A stretch of DNA of 64,000 bases, taken from assembly GCF_030035675.1 (NCBI RefSeq), contig NC_084493.1:25240203-25304202 (forward strand), read 5' to 3'. Below are positions 33,296-44,715 of the stretch, one piece after another. The position numbers and the translations under genes are program-made. How positions within the stretch are numbered: the stretch's first letter is position 1; each line of letters opens with the position of its first letter. This DNA is from Rhineura floridana (Eukaryota > Chordata > Lepidosauria > Squamata > Rhineuridae). The notes below the pieces were generated by a model. It worked only from the letters and a program-made list of their open reading frames with translations. It was not told where the DNA came from and ran no database searches.

Positions 33296-34295
33296 GAATA
33301 GGCAACAAACAGCTAGATGGACAAATACAGACTTGGTATTAAGCACCTTTCTATTATCTGTTGATTTTCCCTGGAATGGAAAGGGCTTCTGACTCTGTTC
33401 TTAAACAAAAAAGCTTTTTTAAAAAGTAATCTAAATTAGGCTGTTAGAATTTCTGCTGTGTAGTAACTAAGATGGAGGTGATCCCAATGTATGTCTTGCA
33501 GGGGGTTTATTAGGCAGTTGGCTCTGTCTCCTGTTTTTTTTTTATCAATGCATTACTCAAATCAGTCAAGTGCATATTACCCTAAGAGACTTAATATACA
33601 TTATAATTAATGCTTAATAAAATTATCAATATTTATATCGTTAGACCCATCTGTAATATGCTCAGTTCATCAATATACGTACACCAGCATCACCATTATC
33701 TGCAAGTTATATAAATACACAAATAGTTTTAGTATTTATGGACATTACACCAATCAATGTTAATAAATAGCATGAATGCATAATATTGCACCAAATATTA
33801 TGTTGTGAAATCTTAAATATTACTCATAATTTTTAACAGCCAACATGCCCTCTAGAAATGGCTGGACTACAACTCCCATCATCCCTGACCCCTGACCATG
33901 TTGGCTACGTCTGATGGCAGGAGTCGTGCAACAACATGTGGTGCCCCCAGTTTCCCAATCCAGGATGCATATGATGCTTAGAGACAGCAGGTGGCATTCT
34001 TCCCATAGAAGCTATGCAGTGCTACATGAAGGTCCCAGACGGCTGCTAGAATGAACTAGGAAGAAAGAGCATTTAAGAGGACTTCAAAATATATCCCTGG
34101 GTAGGCATGAGAGTGGGGTATGAGCTCCCTGACACTACAACCCTGCTTCGTAGGGTGGCACTTTCAGCATCACCTGAGGAACAAGTATGCTTAGGGAGGT
34201 GTGCCATTTAAACCCAGTAAAGGAAGTTGCATCCCACTGACATAACTGTTTCTGGTTACAGCCATTCAGTAAAGATAATGGTGAAATTATCTTGG
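33296..34295. other. AT-rich intergenic stretch with one family P copy
   Basis: The stretch 33500-33830 is very AT-rich without a recognised family. The P copy lies at 33836-33955 ('cctctagaaatggctggact', 'gcaacaacatgtggtgcccc'). No gene is seen. Confidence 0.45.
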
Positions 34296-34299
34296 GAGA

Positions 34300-34840
34300 A
34301 AGGAGCATAACTCGGTGGTTAGAGCATCTGCTTTGTATGCAGAAAGTCCCAGGTTCAATTCCTGGCATCCTGGAGAGACTCCTGTTCTGAAACCCTAGAG
34401 CTGCTGCCAGTTAGTGTCGCCAATACTGAGCTAGATGGGCCAATGGTTGAATTCCGTAGAAGGCAGCTTCCTGTGGTTCTATAACGGGTTAGAATAAATA
34501 AAAGGATGCAAATAATAGGGAGAGGAGGGGATTCCTATGAGGAACTGCTGAAAAAAATTGGGCATGTTTACTTTGCAAAAGAGAAGATTGAAAGGGAGAA
34601 AGGATAGCTGTCTTCAGACTTTTGAAGTGCTGACAGTGCAGAAAATGGAGTAGACTTGTTCTCTGCTGCCCAAGAGGGCAAGCTGCAATCTTATACACTT
34701 TCACCTGGAAGTAAGTTCCATGGAGCTCAATGGAGGCCCTGCATTCAGGATTCCTATGGGCGTCTGGTTGGCCACTGTGGAACTAGATGCTGGAGTAGAT
34801 AGGCCAGATAGAGAAGCCATTGGCCTGATCAGAAGTAAGC
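34300..34840 (+). repeat. tRNA-derived SINE followed by a CR1 3' fragment
   Basis: The stretch 34300-34480 has 'agcataactcggtggttaga', 'caggttcaattcctggcatc' and 'gagctagatgggccaatggt'. The stretch 34495-34680 is CR1-like ('gatagctgtcttcagacttt', 'gttctctgctgcccaagagg'). A short M-like piece and a CR1 end ('gtctggttggccactgtgga') follow. Confidence 0.6.
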
Positions 34841-35215
34841 TTGTATAAACATATCTAAGATTGCATGCTAAGTCAACTGCATTCTTGGTATCTGACTGTA
34901 TTTTTAAATTTTTTAAAATGACCCACATAAATGGCAAATTAGACCCCAGAGTATGTTCTGAATGAAAACATGTGAGGGTACTACTGTAGTGAAACTAATC
35001 AGGCCTGGATCCGGTCAGTGCCTGGATGTCTGACCACCCGGGAGCCATAGGTATGCCACCTTGGGTTCCATGACAGAAGAAAGACTGGATATAGATGTAA
35101 AATAACAATGTGCATGCATTTGCATTATTTAATTCATTCAGCGTTTACATTTTCAAAATATATCCCAATTTTGAACCAGATGATCAAAGTGGCTTACAAA
35201 ATACAAACTATAAAC
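34841..35215. other. Intergenic stretch, LINE-tail-like at its end
   Basis: The stretch 35120-35210 resembles an antisense LINE tail ('gatcaaagtggcttacaaaa'). Nothing else is recognised. Confidence 0.35.
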
Positions 35216-35352
35216 CAAATGTGGGGAACCTTTGGCTCTCCCAATGCTGTTGGACTGCAACTCCCATCAGCCCCAGCAAGCATGTCCAAGGGTCAGGGAT
35301 GATGGGTGTTGCAGTCCAGCAACTCTGGGAGGGCCAAAGATTCCCCAAACCT
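35216..35352. repeat. Family P palindromic hAT-like MITE
   Basis: The outer words 'tggggaacctttggctctcc' and 'gagggccaaagattccccaa' are inverted copies. Confidence 0.7.
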
Positions 35353-36679
35353 TCTTTAAACTGATAAAGAAAAACGCAGCAGTGCTGAAACTGGGTGAAA
35401 AGAAAAAAAAGCAGGCCTGTTAACATAGCAGAAATCAATTATAAAATGATTGAATTTTTAAAAAACCAACATCACTTTAAAAACAAGGCAGAGAGAGTTT
35501 GTGCTGTACTTTGGAATGGTCAGTGAATACAAATACAGTGATTCTGTAATTGTTAGAGTTATTATAGATTAGTGGAGTTTATTAGCAGCAGTTCTCAAAT
35601 GCTGCAAATCTAGATCTATTTGTCTTTGGACAACAGAGATCTGGGCCTTCTTAAGCCCATAATCACCCAGCATTTCAGGGGAAAAGCCCCTCTTAGTTAT
35701 TTTCTTCACCATATCACGCATCCAACAACTCACAAAGGAGTCCAAGAGCAGTAAGGAAAGATAACTACCAGGACTCCAGGAGCTGCTCAGAAGTGTAAGC
35801 GTAACCACCATTTAAGGGCGTCAATCCAAACTTTACAAGCAACTGAACAAATACCTACTTCCAAATTTTAAAATGTTTTCAAGGAATGTTTTGTCATTCC
35901 TTTGCCTGCCGCCCTGGGCTCCTTTGGGAAGAAGCGTGGGATATAAATCAAATAAATAAATAATGAATAAATGACAAGTCCAGAGTCTCAAATGATCTAA
36001 ACGCAGCACAGGGGATTGAACCTGGGACTTTTTGCATGCAAAACATGCTCTACCCTTGAGCTACAGCACTTCTCCAGAGCAAAAGGACTCACTAAGTGTC
36101 AGCTGAGAAGAGGGTGTCTGGCTTATTCCATGCAATTTGTTTCCACAACTCCACCCCACAAATTCTCTCAGCAGATTCCAGTTTCCACCACGGGCCTTAT
36201 GGCTTTGCTCCACACTCTGAGGCATCTCTGACTAACTGGGATGAAAATAAGGTTCCTGCAATCTTGCGTTTGTTGCTTTTGCAGAGTGACATTCCGCAGA
36301 CTGAGATCACGAAGCAGTGAGAAGAGCCGGTTCCGCTTACCTGCAGGCCATTTGGCTCTTATTTCCAGCCAGGGCTGCTCTTCCTATTGCCACATGCCAC
36401 TCTGATAGTGCCTATAAGGGCAGGTGCTGGGAGACTTCCTTTCCGCTCATTCTTCCCTTTCCCTCCCTTCTCTCCCTCCATCCTCCCTCATTTTTTAAAA
36501 AAAACATATAACCCATTTTTATATAATTAACTCCAATTCCTTTCCAATTTTGTTTTGTCCTGTGTATACTAACAGCTTTTTTAGTCTTGAGTAAATGCGA
36601 GTAAGATGAGGCATGAAAGAGGCGCAGAAGGTGATGCATGGTGTGAAGAAAGTAGAGAGAATTTTTTTCTCTTATAACA
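35353..36679. other. Intergenic stretch with an L2-type tail and a SINE remnant
   Basis: An L2-type tail lies at about 35900-35965 ('ctgccgccctgggctccttt', 'gggatataaatcaaataaat'). An antisense tRNA-SINE head lies at 36002-36075 ('gattgaacctgggacttttt'). The rest shows short frames with no recognised protein. Confidence 0.45.
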
Positions 36680-37120
36680 CTAGAACCCGTGGACATCCAA
36701 TGAAGTTGAATGTTGCATGGGGTGTAGTGGTCCAGGGTCTCAGGAGGTCTTAGACCCCTTACTTTTTTGGGAGCAGGGTCCCTATGTCTCCAGTGTCCTA
36801 TGAGCCAATCAGAATGAAAGGGGAGTGTGTTGGCCACTGAGAAGAGTCTTTTAACATGCTTCCTTGTTGTCCTTTCCTGCTGATTGGAGCCAATCGGAAT
36901 GAAAGGAGGTCATTCTTCTCAGTAGCTAATACACTCCCCTTTCATGCTGATTGGCTCCTAGGGACATCTGTTGTTGTAGGAGAAGTTGCACGTGGGAAGA
37001 ACTAAGTAGTGTGGATAAGACAATGCAGAGCAAGCGAGGGGGCATGGCTGTGAGGGGACGTGGCATGACTATCATGAAGGGACCCTGCACTTCTGAATTT
37101 GTCACTACACTACTGATGTT
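36680..37120 (+). mobile_element. Family B DNA element (long copy)
   Basis: It begins near 'ggtgtagtggtccagggtct' and ends 'ggaccctgcacttctgaatt' plus 'tgtcactacactactg'. The start (GTGTAGTGGTCCA) and the reverse complement of the end (CAGTAGTGTAGTGACAAA) share the core TGTAGTG, suggesting short imperfect terminal inverted repeats. The middle holds four CCAAT motifs, two of them head to head (CTGATTGGAGCCAATCGG). I see no transposase here, so it is probably a non-autonomous hAT-like element. Confidence 0.6.
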
Positions 37121-37182
37121 GGGAGATTCAGGACAGACAAAGGAAGGACTTCCTTTTGAAGTACTTCACACAGTGCATAGAC

Positions 37183-37320
37183 CAGCCTTTCCCAACCAGT
37201 GTGCCTCCAGATGTTGCTGGACTACAATTCCCATCTTTCCTGACCATTGGCAATGCTGGCTGAGGCTGATGGGAGTTGTAGTCCAACAACATCTGGAGGC
37301 ACACTGGTTGGGAAAGGCTG
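37183..37320. mobile_element. Family P hAT-like MITE, 138 bp, with perfect target duplication
   Basis: It starts CAGCCTTTCCCAACCAGTGT and ends with the inverted version (GGTTGGGAAAGGCTG). The 8-bp duplication GCATAGAC lies at 37175-37182 and 37321-37328. Eight-base target duplications are typical of hAT transposons. Confidence 0.85.
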
Positions 37321-37567
37321 GCATAGACTATGGAATTTGCTCCCGCAAGATAGGCAGTGACGGCCACCAACGTGGATGGCTTTAAAAAAGGATTAAACAA
37401 ATACATAGGGTTATCCATGGCCACTAACTTGCCCCCTGATGAATATGTTCTGTCTCCGCTGTCAGAGCCAGTATGCTTCTGAATGCCAGTTGGTGGGAAT
37501 CACAGACTGGGAGAGTGCTCTTGCGCTTAAGACCTGCTTGCAGGCTTCCCAGAGGCTACTGGCTGGA

Positions 37568-38078
37568 CATTAGGGATGGGTGAGAAATTAGATTCAGTTT
37601 GCATTTGAAGCCAAATCTATCAAATTTGCACTTTCCAAAACAATATGAGAACTGAAACACAGCCAGCGTTTGAAATTTGCATGTATCTGTATTTTGCAGT
37701 ATAGTTCTCCACTCAAACAATGTTTACAAAAATGCATATATTAGGGGAAAGTGTGTTTTGAAATGAATATATTAGTGAAAATAACATACAAAAATGCATT
37801 ATATCAGGAGAAATTACTTGCAAAAATGTGTACATTAAATTGCCTGCAAAAATTGCCTGCAAAAATGTGTTTACTAGGAGAAATTAGCACTAAAATACCG
37901 CCACGAGTTCCAGTATTGGAAGGACGGCGGGATATAAATAAAGAATAACCTAAACTTAACTAAAATACTGGAAAATTTCCATGAGGATTTTTTTGCAGAA
38001 ATGTGAAGAACTGCAATTAAGATTGGAAAAATAAGAAACTGAGAGAACCAACATTGACAGAAGTTCCCATCGCTACTG
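37568..38078 (+). mobile_element. Family C DNA element carrying a 60-bp LINE-tail insertion
   Basis: It starts CATTAGGGATGGGTGAGAAA and ends CCCATCGCTACTG, which are inverted ends. The interior has many 'aaaaatgcat' and 'caggagaaat' words shared with 49340-49785 and, reversed, 43930-44160. Inside it, 37899-37958 is a LINE tail flanked by a 10-bp duplication (ACTAAAATAC at 37889-37898 and 37959-37968). Confidence 0.7.
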
Positions 38079-38158
38079 GGCACTGTGAGAACAGGATGCT
38101 GGACTAGATGGACCTCTGTCTTGATGTGGCAAGGCTCTTCTTATGTTCATTCTCTTTA

Positions 38159-39182
38159 GGTAGGTAGGGTCACACCATCCATGAACAAGGAGGAGGTAGC
38201 TGCAAGCTTGGGGAAACATATAACAAACTTTAGGGGGGAAACCACCCTAGAGTGAGGGTAGGGACAGGACCAGGTCTGAGCATGCTCAGTGGCCACAGAA
38301 TGCTGACTAAGTGGTGACAGCAAATAGAAAACTGAGTGTTGGGTTGACAATGGAATGGAGCATCTTGGCAGTGGGTATAGCTGGCTGGCTGGCACCCTGA
38401 AGAGGAGCATTCCATGCTGCAACATTTTGTTGCAGATCCCACTGGTAAAATATAGCTCATAATGAGATTTCAGTAAACACAGTCCAAATAATTAAAATCC
38501 ACCCCAACTGAGACTGCTGTTAGGGAAAGACATGATGATGTTTGGATCCTGCCCCTCCCTCCTCCTCGCTTTTGGGTATTTAGACAGCAGTGGTTGCTTT
38601 TCTCTCCACTCAGAAGGAGATGATCATAAGCCTTTCTTCTGGCCCAGGAGGCAAATGTGATAATTGCCCTGAGTGTTTGCTTGTGGCAGAATAGAAAGCT
38701 GAAACTGAGTTTGGGAATTGAGAGCTACAGCTCTCCAGCTTTGATGGCTCCTTTGGGTGCCCCTGCTTTTCTCATCCTCTGGAGTGAGCAACAAGAGAGT
38801 TAGAAGGGCCTACCTCCAAGATTTTTTGCAAAAGTAAAATTGCTGCACAAGGCTGGTAAAAAAAAGAGAGAGGTCAATATACCTCCAAAGCTTACCTTTT
38901 CAGGGCCAAACTACAACTCTGTGTTTGGACCTCCCAACATAATTCTGTTTTTGTAAAAGCAGCTGCAAGATCCCTTCCAATTTGGAACGGAGCATTGGCA
39001 CCATCGGAGGGAGAGCCTGACCCTCTCCTGTGGTCTCAGTCCTGATCCCCCTGATGTGAGTTTAACATTTTAAGCCAGCATCCTTTCTGCTCCATGGCTA
39101 ATAGATAAAGAAAATAAAAAAATACAGTGTAAAGAGCTCAAAACAAGACGTTTCATTGATACCCTTTGTTAACTAAATCCAG
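38159..39182. other. Intergenic stretch, nothing recognised
   Basis: I found no recurrent repeat and no exon-like frame. It is one of the longer apparently single-copy stretches in the 33-60 kb interval. Confidence 0.35.
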
Positions 39183-39775
39183 GACTGGAGGGCCATAACT
39201 CAATGGCAGGTACAGGCTTTGCAGGTAGAAAGTCCCAGGTTCCTTCTCCAGCATCTCCAAGAATCTGGCAAAAGACTCCTCTTTGAAACCCAATCAGTGT
39301 AGAAAATAATAAGATGCAGCAATGGTCTGAATTGGTATGAGAAACTACATTCCTAATACCTCATGTTCCATTATGTTGCTCAAGTGCGGAAATAGTTGCC
39401 AACTAAGGCTATGAACACCCTAGCTGCCAGATCAAAGCGTTTCCATTAGCCACACCTGGAGGGGAATGAATGAGCTGATCAGTTGCGAAATCTCTGAAGC
39501 TTAATTGGAAAAAAATGCACTCAGGTTTTCCAATAGAAAGGGGCAGGGATTGACTAGCATCATGTGCCCCCATTTTCAGAAGAAAGAGGTGGCGACGCAC
39601 TTGAACTGGCAGATCAGTGGGTGTGTTTCTCCCCTAAGAAAGGGGCTATTGTAGCTCAATGAGGAAGCACACATTTCCCATGCAGATGGTTCCAATCCAA
39701 ATTCAGTTCCTGGCATCACCACTCAGAAAGGATCTTGGATCTGAATCCTTGGAGAACTGCCAGTTGGAGTAGACC
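39183..39775 (+). repeat. Two diverged tRNA-derived SINEs
   Basis: The copy at 39183-39345 has 'ggccataactcaatggcagg' and 'agaaagtcccaggttcctt'. The copy at 39640-39775 has 'gctattgtagctcaatgagg' and 'tccaaattcagttcctggca'. About 300 bp of unrecognised sequence lies between them. Confidence 0.5.
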
Positions 39776-40460
39776 AGATCTGGCCAGTGGCAGCTGGTCC
39801 CCTTTGAGAATGGCAGGGCGGAAAACAGGAAGACCAACAGGAGATGGAGCCCGAGTCAATGATAACCAGAGAGCCAAGTAATTCTGGTTTAGTCCCCATC
39901 CTCCTCCTCCTCCTCCCTGCTGCTGAGTTCCAAAAGGGGGAAAATGGGACTAAGGGGGAGGAGGAGGAGGCCAGACAATGCCACCCCTGGGCTGGTTGTA
40001 AGTCAGAAGGTAGGCAGGTGAGGGGCTGGCTGAGGACAGACTGAGGCTGGTGCGGCAGTGCCCCGCTCACCTTAGTGGACCAGTATGCATGGACCAGGCA
40101 TAGCATAAGTGCTTCGTGTGTTGATTGCTGCAGAATTTAGCACCGTGGCCAATTCAGGCATGATGCTGGCAGGGAAATGGTGGCTGGTGCACATTGGGAA
40201 TGGTAGGGCAGGAGGCCGGGAGGCCAACGGGAAGTGGAGCCAGAGCCAATGACAGAGAAAGCAAACTATAATTTGAATTGTCCCCATCTTTCTTGCTGAG
40301 TTCTGCAAGGGCAACACTGAGCCTAAGGAACCTCACGCCTCCTTCCACTTGCTCCCTGGACTGGATGCCAGTAAGAAGGCAGGCAGGTGGAGGCTGGCTG
40401 ACCGTGGCTGGTGGGCAGTGCCCCATTTGCCCTAATGAGTCAACTTCGACAGCATCAGGG
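39775..40460 (+). repeat. Two family D DNA elements in direct orientation
   Basis: The copies span about 39775-40080 and 40163-40460. Both open with a 'gcagctggt' / 'ggtggctggtgcacattggg' word, pass through 'ggagcc(a/c)gagccaatga' and 'gttcc/gttctgcaaggg', and close with 'ggctggtg(c/g)ggcagtgcccc'. The two share no flanking sequence, so they are separate insertions and not a tandem duplication. Confidence 0.65.
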
Positions 40461-41165
40461 TAGCACTTTGAGGCAGAATGGCAGGGCACTGCAATGGAGG
40501 ACCACCACCCTGACACAACAGGGCTGGCTTAGCACATTTTGAAGCAAAACACACGGCCAGCTCAATGTCCCCCCTCCCTCCCACATGAAATCATGAAGTC
40601 CAGAGTCTATAAGGTTATCTAACTGAACTACCTGTCCTATGACATTAAGCTGGTTTTGCATTAAAGCAGCAGCCTGGTGGCCACGGGTGCCAAGGGACTG
40701 CATGCAGGTGCGTGGGCCAGAAGAGGGACGGAGCGCTCGGTCCTTCCTTTGTGCCCAGAACTGAAGCCAGAAAGGCTGTGAGAAGGAAGGCTGCCCCCCT
40801 CCACCTAGAATGCAACAGTCTGCTTTGAGGGGGATGCAGCAGGCAAGTAAATTTTGTGGGTTTATTTACAAGGCTACATAATGTTAAATGCATGATTGCA
40901 TTGAATGCGCCTTTTTTCCCCATCAGGAGTGCAAGGGGGGAGGTTAACCCTTTCCCCCATGCCACACTCCTAAAGTCTGATTAATCAGCACTGTGGTTCA
41001 GGGAGAAGTTAATCCAGTGGTGTGCTGGTAAATGTTTAACAACCGGCTCTCTGAAAAAAAATGTATGCGTACATAAGTAGAGCATTTCCAGACAGGTGGC
41101 AGTGTCACTTTGTAGCAGCAGAAGTCTTGTGGCGTCTTAAAGACCAACACATTTATGATGGCATA
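40461..41165. other. Intergenic stretch, nothing recognised
   Basis: No recurrent family or gene-like signal is seen. Confidence 0.35.
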
Positions 41166-41485
41166 AGCCAAAGGTAGCCAATGTGGTACCTTCCAGTTGT
41201 GGTTGGACTGCTGTTGGACTCTTATCAGCCCTATCCAGCATGGCCAATGATCAGGGATGATAGTTGTAGCCCAGCAACATCTGGAGGGCACAACGTTGGC
41301 TACCCCGATCTACTTGGCTTCCACTGAGCTATGGCCCTCCTCCTAAAAGCAGCAGTGAGGAACCTGTGGCCCTAAAGATACTGGATTCCAGCTCTCATCA
41401 GCCTCAACCAGCATGGCGAATGGTCAGGGATGATGGGAGTCGCTGTCCAATAATATCTGGAGGGTGCCATGTTGGCTATCCCTGG
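41166..41485. repeat. Two family P palindromic MITEs
   Basis: Copies lie at 41166-41305 ('ggtagccaatgtggtacctt', 'cagcaacatctggagggcac') and 41352-41485 ('ggaacctgtggccctaaaga', 'atatctggagggtgccatgt'). Confidence 0.65.
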
Positions 41486-41667
41486 CATAGGCTTTCATGG
41501 ACTAGGCACCTTCTTATCTCCCAGTATGGTAAATGCTAACATAAGCCAACAACACCCTTCTGTGTTCTACCTAGGACGAACAAGCCGGCCACTGCACAAA
41601 CTAATGAATGGGTACATATGCGGTATCAGAAATGACAATATTCAAAGACCAGTGGGTGAACATTTCA

Positions 41668-41996
41668 ACCTCAGTGGTAGCTGGTGCACATTGGAACTGG
41701 TAGGGCGGAAGGCAAGGGAGACCGACAGTGGGTGGAGCCAGAGTCAATGATGGGTGGAGCTAGAGCCAATGACAGGCAGAGCCAACTCATTCGAGTTTTG
41801 TCCCCATCGCCTTTCCTGCTTAGTTCAACAAGGGCAAAAATGAGATTAAGGAGGAGGAAGCTGACAGGCAGGTCCCCCCCTTGGGCTAGTTTAGTAAGTA
41901 AGAGGACAGACAGCTGGGGACTGGCTGAGGACAGAGTGAAGATGGTGGGGCAGTGCCCCATTCACTCAAATGGACCAGCCTCCACTGTTCAACCTC
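41668..41996 (+). repeat. Family D DNA element
   Basis: The ends 'cagtggtagctggtgcacat' and 'atggaccagcctccactg' are inverted copies, giving a terminal repeat that begins CAGTGG. The interior matches the other D copies. Confidence 0.7.
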
Positions 41997-42894
41997 CCAG
42001 GAGTCTCTGCCACTAACCTTAAGGTGGCCATTCTTAAACAACAAGACTTCAGTGGAAGACTACACCATGAAACCGGTGAATTGCAATTTATGGAGGGAAT
42101 GAATGCTATCACTTGTGGTTTGAATTGGAATAGTGATTTCTTATCACAGTACTGTGAGTTAATTAACTTACCGATGCTAGGATGCTTGTGTTATCAGTAT
42201 CACCTACACTGTGACTGATTGCTTCCAGACGTCTTTATTGAGCTTTTATCCTGGTCTGCTTGCACAAAGTTTCTGGCAAAGTTACATCTCACATTTAACT
42301 GAGCATTCATTCCAGTGCTGTGAGCTGGGGGGGGGGGGAAGGGGAGGATTAACCCCCTCCTCGAATGACAGTGCTGATCCTGATCAGTCTCCACCCTGCA
42401 CTGTGAAGTGGAATTTGTGATGTTAAAGGCAGCCACATGCTTAATGGAATGTGTTGCTTAGCCCTGTGCTTTTATTTAGAAAGCAAGCATCTCCCTTTAA
42501 GGCTGTGAAAATGGATTTCAAAGCAGGAGAGCCATATGATGTGATGGTCCCTTTACGTTTCTGGGGGGAAAACTGTTTCCTTTGTGTTGGTAATACATCA
42601 ATATTAAAGACTCTCTCCACCTAGAGGAGCTGCCAGTGTCAATAGGAATTCTTATGATGTAGTTAACTGGAAACAGAAAATGCAGTACAATATTAATATT
42701 ACATAATGTTTGTTATATATAGGAACCCTTAGTCATTTCCTTTCTGGAATCCCGGATGACCTCATTATGGGTAGATACACGTTAAAAGCAGTTTAATATA
42801 TTTCAGAAAATGCTGGACCCAATTTAGCTTTGGAACTGGATATCACACGCTCTAGCACTCTCTTGCTCACTCTGTAATTGTAATGCTTTTGAAG
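41997..42894. other. Intergenic stretch, nothing firm
   Basis: The stretch 42225-42350 shares words with 51955-52100 ('gcttgcacaaagtttctggc', 'gagcattcattcca'), probably an old repeat. A G-run lies at about 42329-42337. No gene is seen. Confidence 0.35.
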
Positions 42895-43362
42895 AGGGAT
42901 GGGGAATCTGCGGCCCTTCAGATGTTGTTTGGCTCCATCACTAACCAGCCTCAGCCACCATAGCCAGTGATTAGGAATGACGGAATTGAGCAATATCTGG
43001 ATGGCACAGGTTCTCCATCCCAGTTTTTAAGATTAGGGTGTTGCTTGTGCCTGGCTAAACCAGGGCGACCTCCAGTGGTGGCTGGTCTGTTAGGGCAAGT
43101 GGAGCACTGCCCCACCAACCTCAGTCTGCCCTTAGCCAGCCCCCCACCTGCCTGCTTTCTTAATTGCAACCGGTGCAGTGGGTAGCACTGACGGTCAGCT
43201 TCTTCCTCCTTAGCATTGCTGCCCTTACAGAACTCAGTAGGAAGGACAATATGAGCAAAACTATCATGAGTCTGACTCTGCCTGTGATTGGCTCCGGCTC
43301 CACCTACTGTTGGGCTCACTGCCTTCCGCCCCACCAGCCCCAATGAGCACCAGCCACCACAG
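42895..43362. repeat. Family P MITE followed by a family D element (reverse)
   Basis: The P copy at 42895-43022 has 'ggggaatctgcggcccttca' facing 'ggatggcacaggttctccat'. The D copy at 43066-43362 is reversed ('ggagcactgccccaccaacc', 'gattggctccggctccacct'). Confidence 0.65.
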
Positions 43363-44265
43363 GCTAGCCCTGTAACCTGCGGTCAAAGCTCGGGCTCAAA
43401 GAGGGAACCAAGAAGGTGATGGGGTGCATGGAGTCTTTTCCTGAGCATTGTCTTCCTGATAACCCTGCGTCCATTCACTGCATCTTAGGCCAGCCTTCCC
43501 CAACCTGGTACCCTCTAGATATTTTGGACTGCAGTTCCCATCAGCCCCCAGCTGGCACTGCTGTGCTGGCTGATGGGAGCTGTAGTCCAAAACATCTGAA
43601 GGCTACCAGGTTGGGGAAGGCTGTCTTAACCTCATCAGCAAACGTCCTGCTCCTTATCCCCTTGCCTTTGGAGGGGAGGCAAGGGGGGTACATTTCATCC
43701 ATTGCAATCAGACATCTGGGGATGCCGTCACCCAAACCCCTCTCCATGTTGAAAGGTCATGCGGAAGGGTTGCACTGCTTTGCTGTGTCCCCTTCCGTTT
43801 GTGTGCCAGCCCCGCCTCTTGCCAGCCCCAGATTCCATGACCACGTGTGCAAGAGCCCCATGCAAGGGGGGACTCCTGAGCCAATCAGGACCCCCCGCAT
43901 TATGGAATGGGATGAGTGAATGTGTCCATTATGGTTTTTCTCTGTTTCTCATTTTTCCAGTCTTAAGTTCAGCTCTCCCCATTTCCACACCAGTTTACTT
44001 TTTTACTGTTATTAAAAAACAGAAAAGTCCTCATGAAAAGCATTCTAGTGTGACTTTCTCCTGACATATATATTTCTGTATGCAATTTTCCCCAAAAGAC
44101 ACATTTTCCCAAAGCAATATTCCTGAATTTAATGCAGTTTCGTATGTTACTTTCACTCTGACTTCTATCAGCCGCAGCTAGGCCAGGCAATGGTCAGGGA
44201 TGATGGGAGGTGTACTCAAGCAACATTTGGAGGGCCACAGGTTTCCCATCACTGATCTAAAGAAT
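43363..44265. repeat. Family P copies flanking a reversed family C fragment
   Basis: A P subfamily copy at 43490-43624 has strong arms ('ttccccaacctggtaccctc', 'ggctaccaggttggggaagg'). The stretch 43930-44160 is a C fragment read in reverse ('tttttctctgtttctcattt', 'aaagtcctcatgaaaagcat'). A P half-copy follows at 44165-44255. The stretch 43625-43925 is unrecognised. Confidence 0.55.
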
Positions 44266-44269
44266 GGGG

Positions 44270-44715
44270 CCTCGGAAGCCCAGAGTCTAACATCACCTGT
44301 TGTCCAGGGTCTCAGGAGTCTTAGATCCCTTACAGGGTCCCTATGTCTCCAAAGTCTTATGAGCCAATCGGCATGAAAGGGGGGAGGTGTTGGCTGCTGA
44401 GAAGATGGTGAGAAAGGACAGTCAAATGGTGATAGTGAGCCGAAAGTAGTAGAATTCTGGAACTGCAGAAAAAGAGACAGTGAATCCTGATGATAGCATC
44501 CCAGCTACATCATCAAGCAGTTGGGTGGCAGTAGGAGATAAACGTGTGGACACTGAATTCAGCAATTCAAGCAATATCTCCATCAGTGACAGTGACAGAG
44601 AAGCCTGGCTGGATTATTTGATAAAATTAAAGGTTGTATAATCTTAGGGGTGTGTGTGGCTGTGATTATTATGAAGGGACCCTGCACTTCTGGACATGCC
44701 GCTACACTACTGCTG
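44270..44715 (+). mobile_element. Family B DNA element
   Basis: The words 'tgttgtccagggtctcagga', 'tgagccaatcggcatgaaag' and 'ggaccctgcacttctggaca' appear in order. The middle (44400-44640) contains a coding-like stretch shared with 53455-53700 ('ggcagtaggagataaacgtg', 'tggacactgaattcagcaat'), so the family once carried a reading frame that I cannot identify. Confidence 0.6.

Larger units (their letters stand above)
37123..38158 (+). repeat. CR1-like LINE 3' end split by two DNA elements
   Basis: The CR1 tail occupies 37123-37182, 37321-37567 and 38079-38158. The first gap is a family P element with a perfect 8-bp target duplication. The second gap is a family C element. The CR1 words ('gagattcaggacagacaaag', 'tggaatttgctcccgcaaga', 'gaacaggatgctggactaga') resume exactly across both gaps. 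Confidence 0.75.

Noticed and set aside
36240-36320. A polypyrimidine tract and CAG followed by a short frame ending SDIPQTEITKQ and a stop, looking like a last exon
   Set aside because: No upstream exon, no recognisable protein and no nearby poly(A) signal support it. One acceptor-like site in intergenic DNA is expected by chance.
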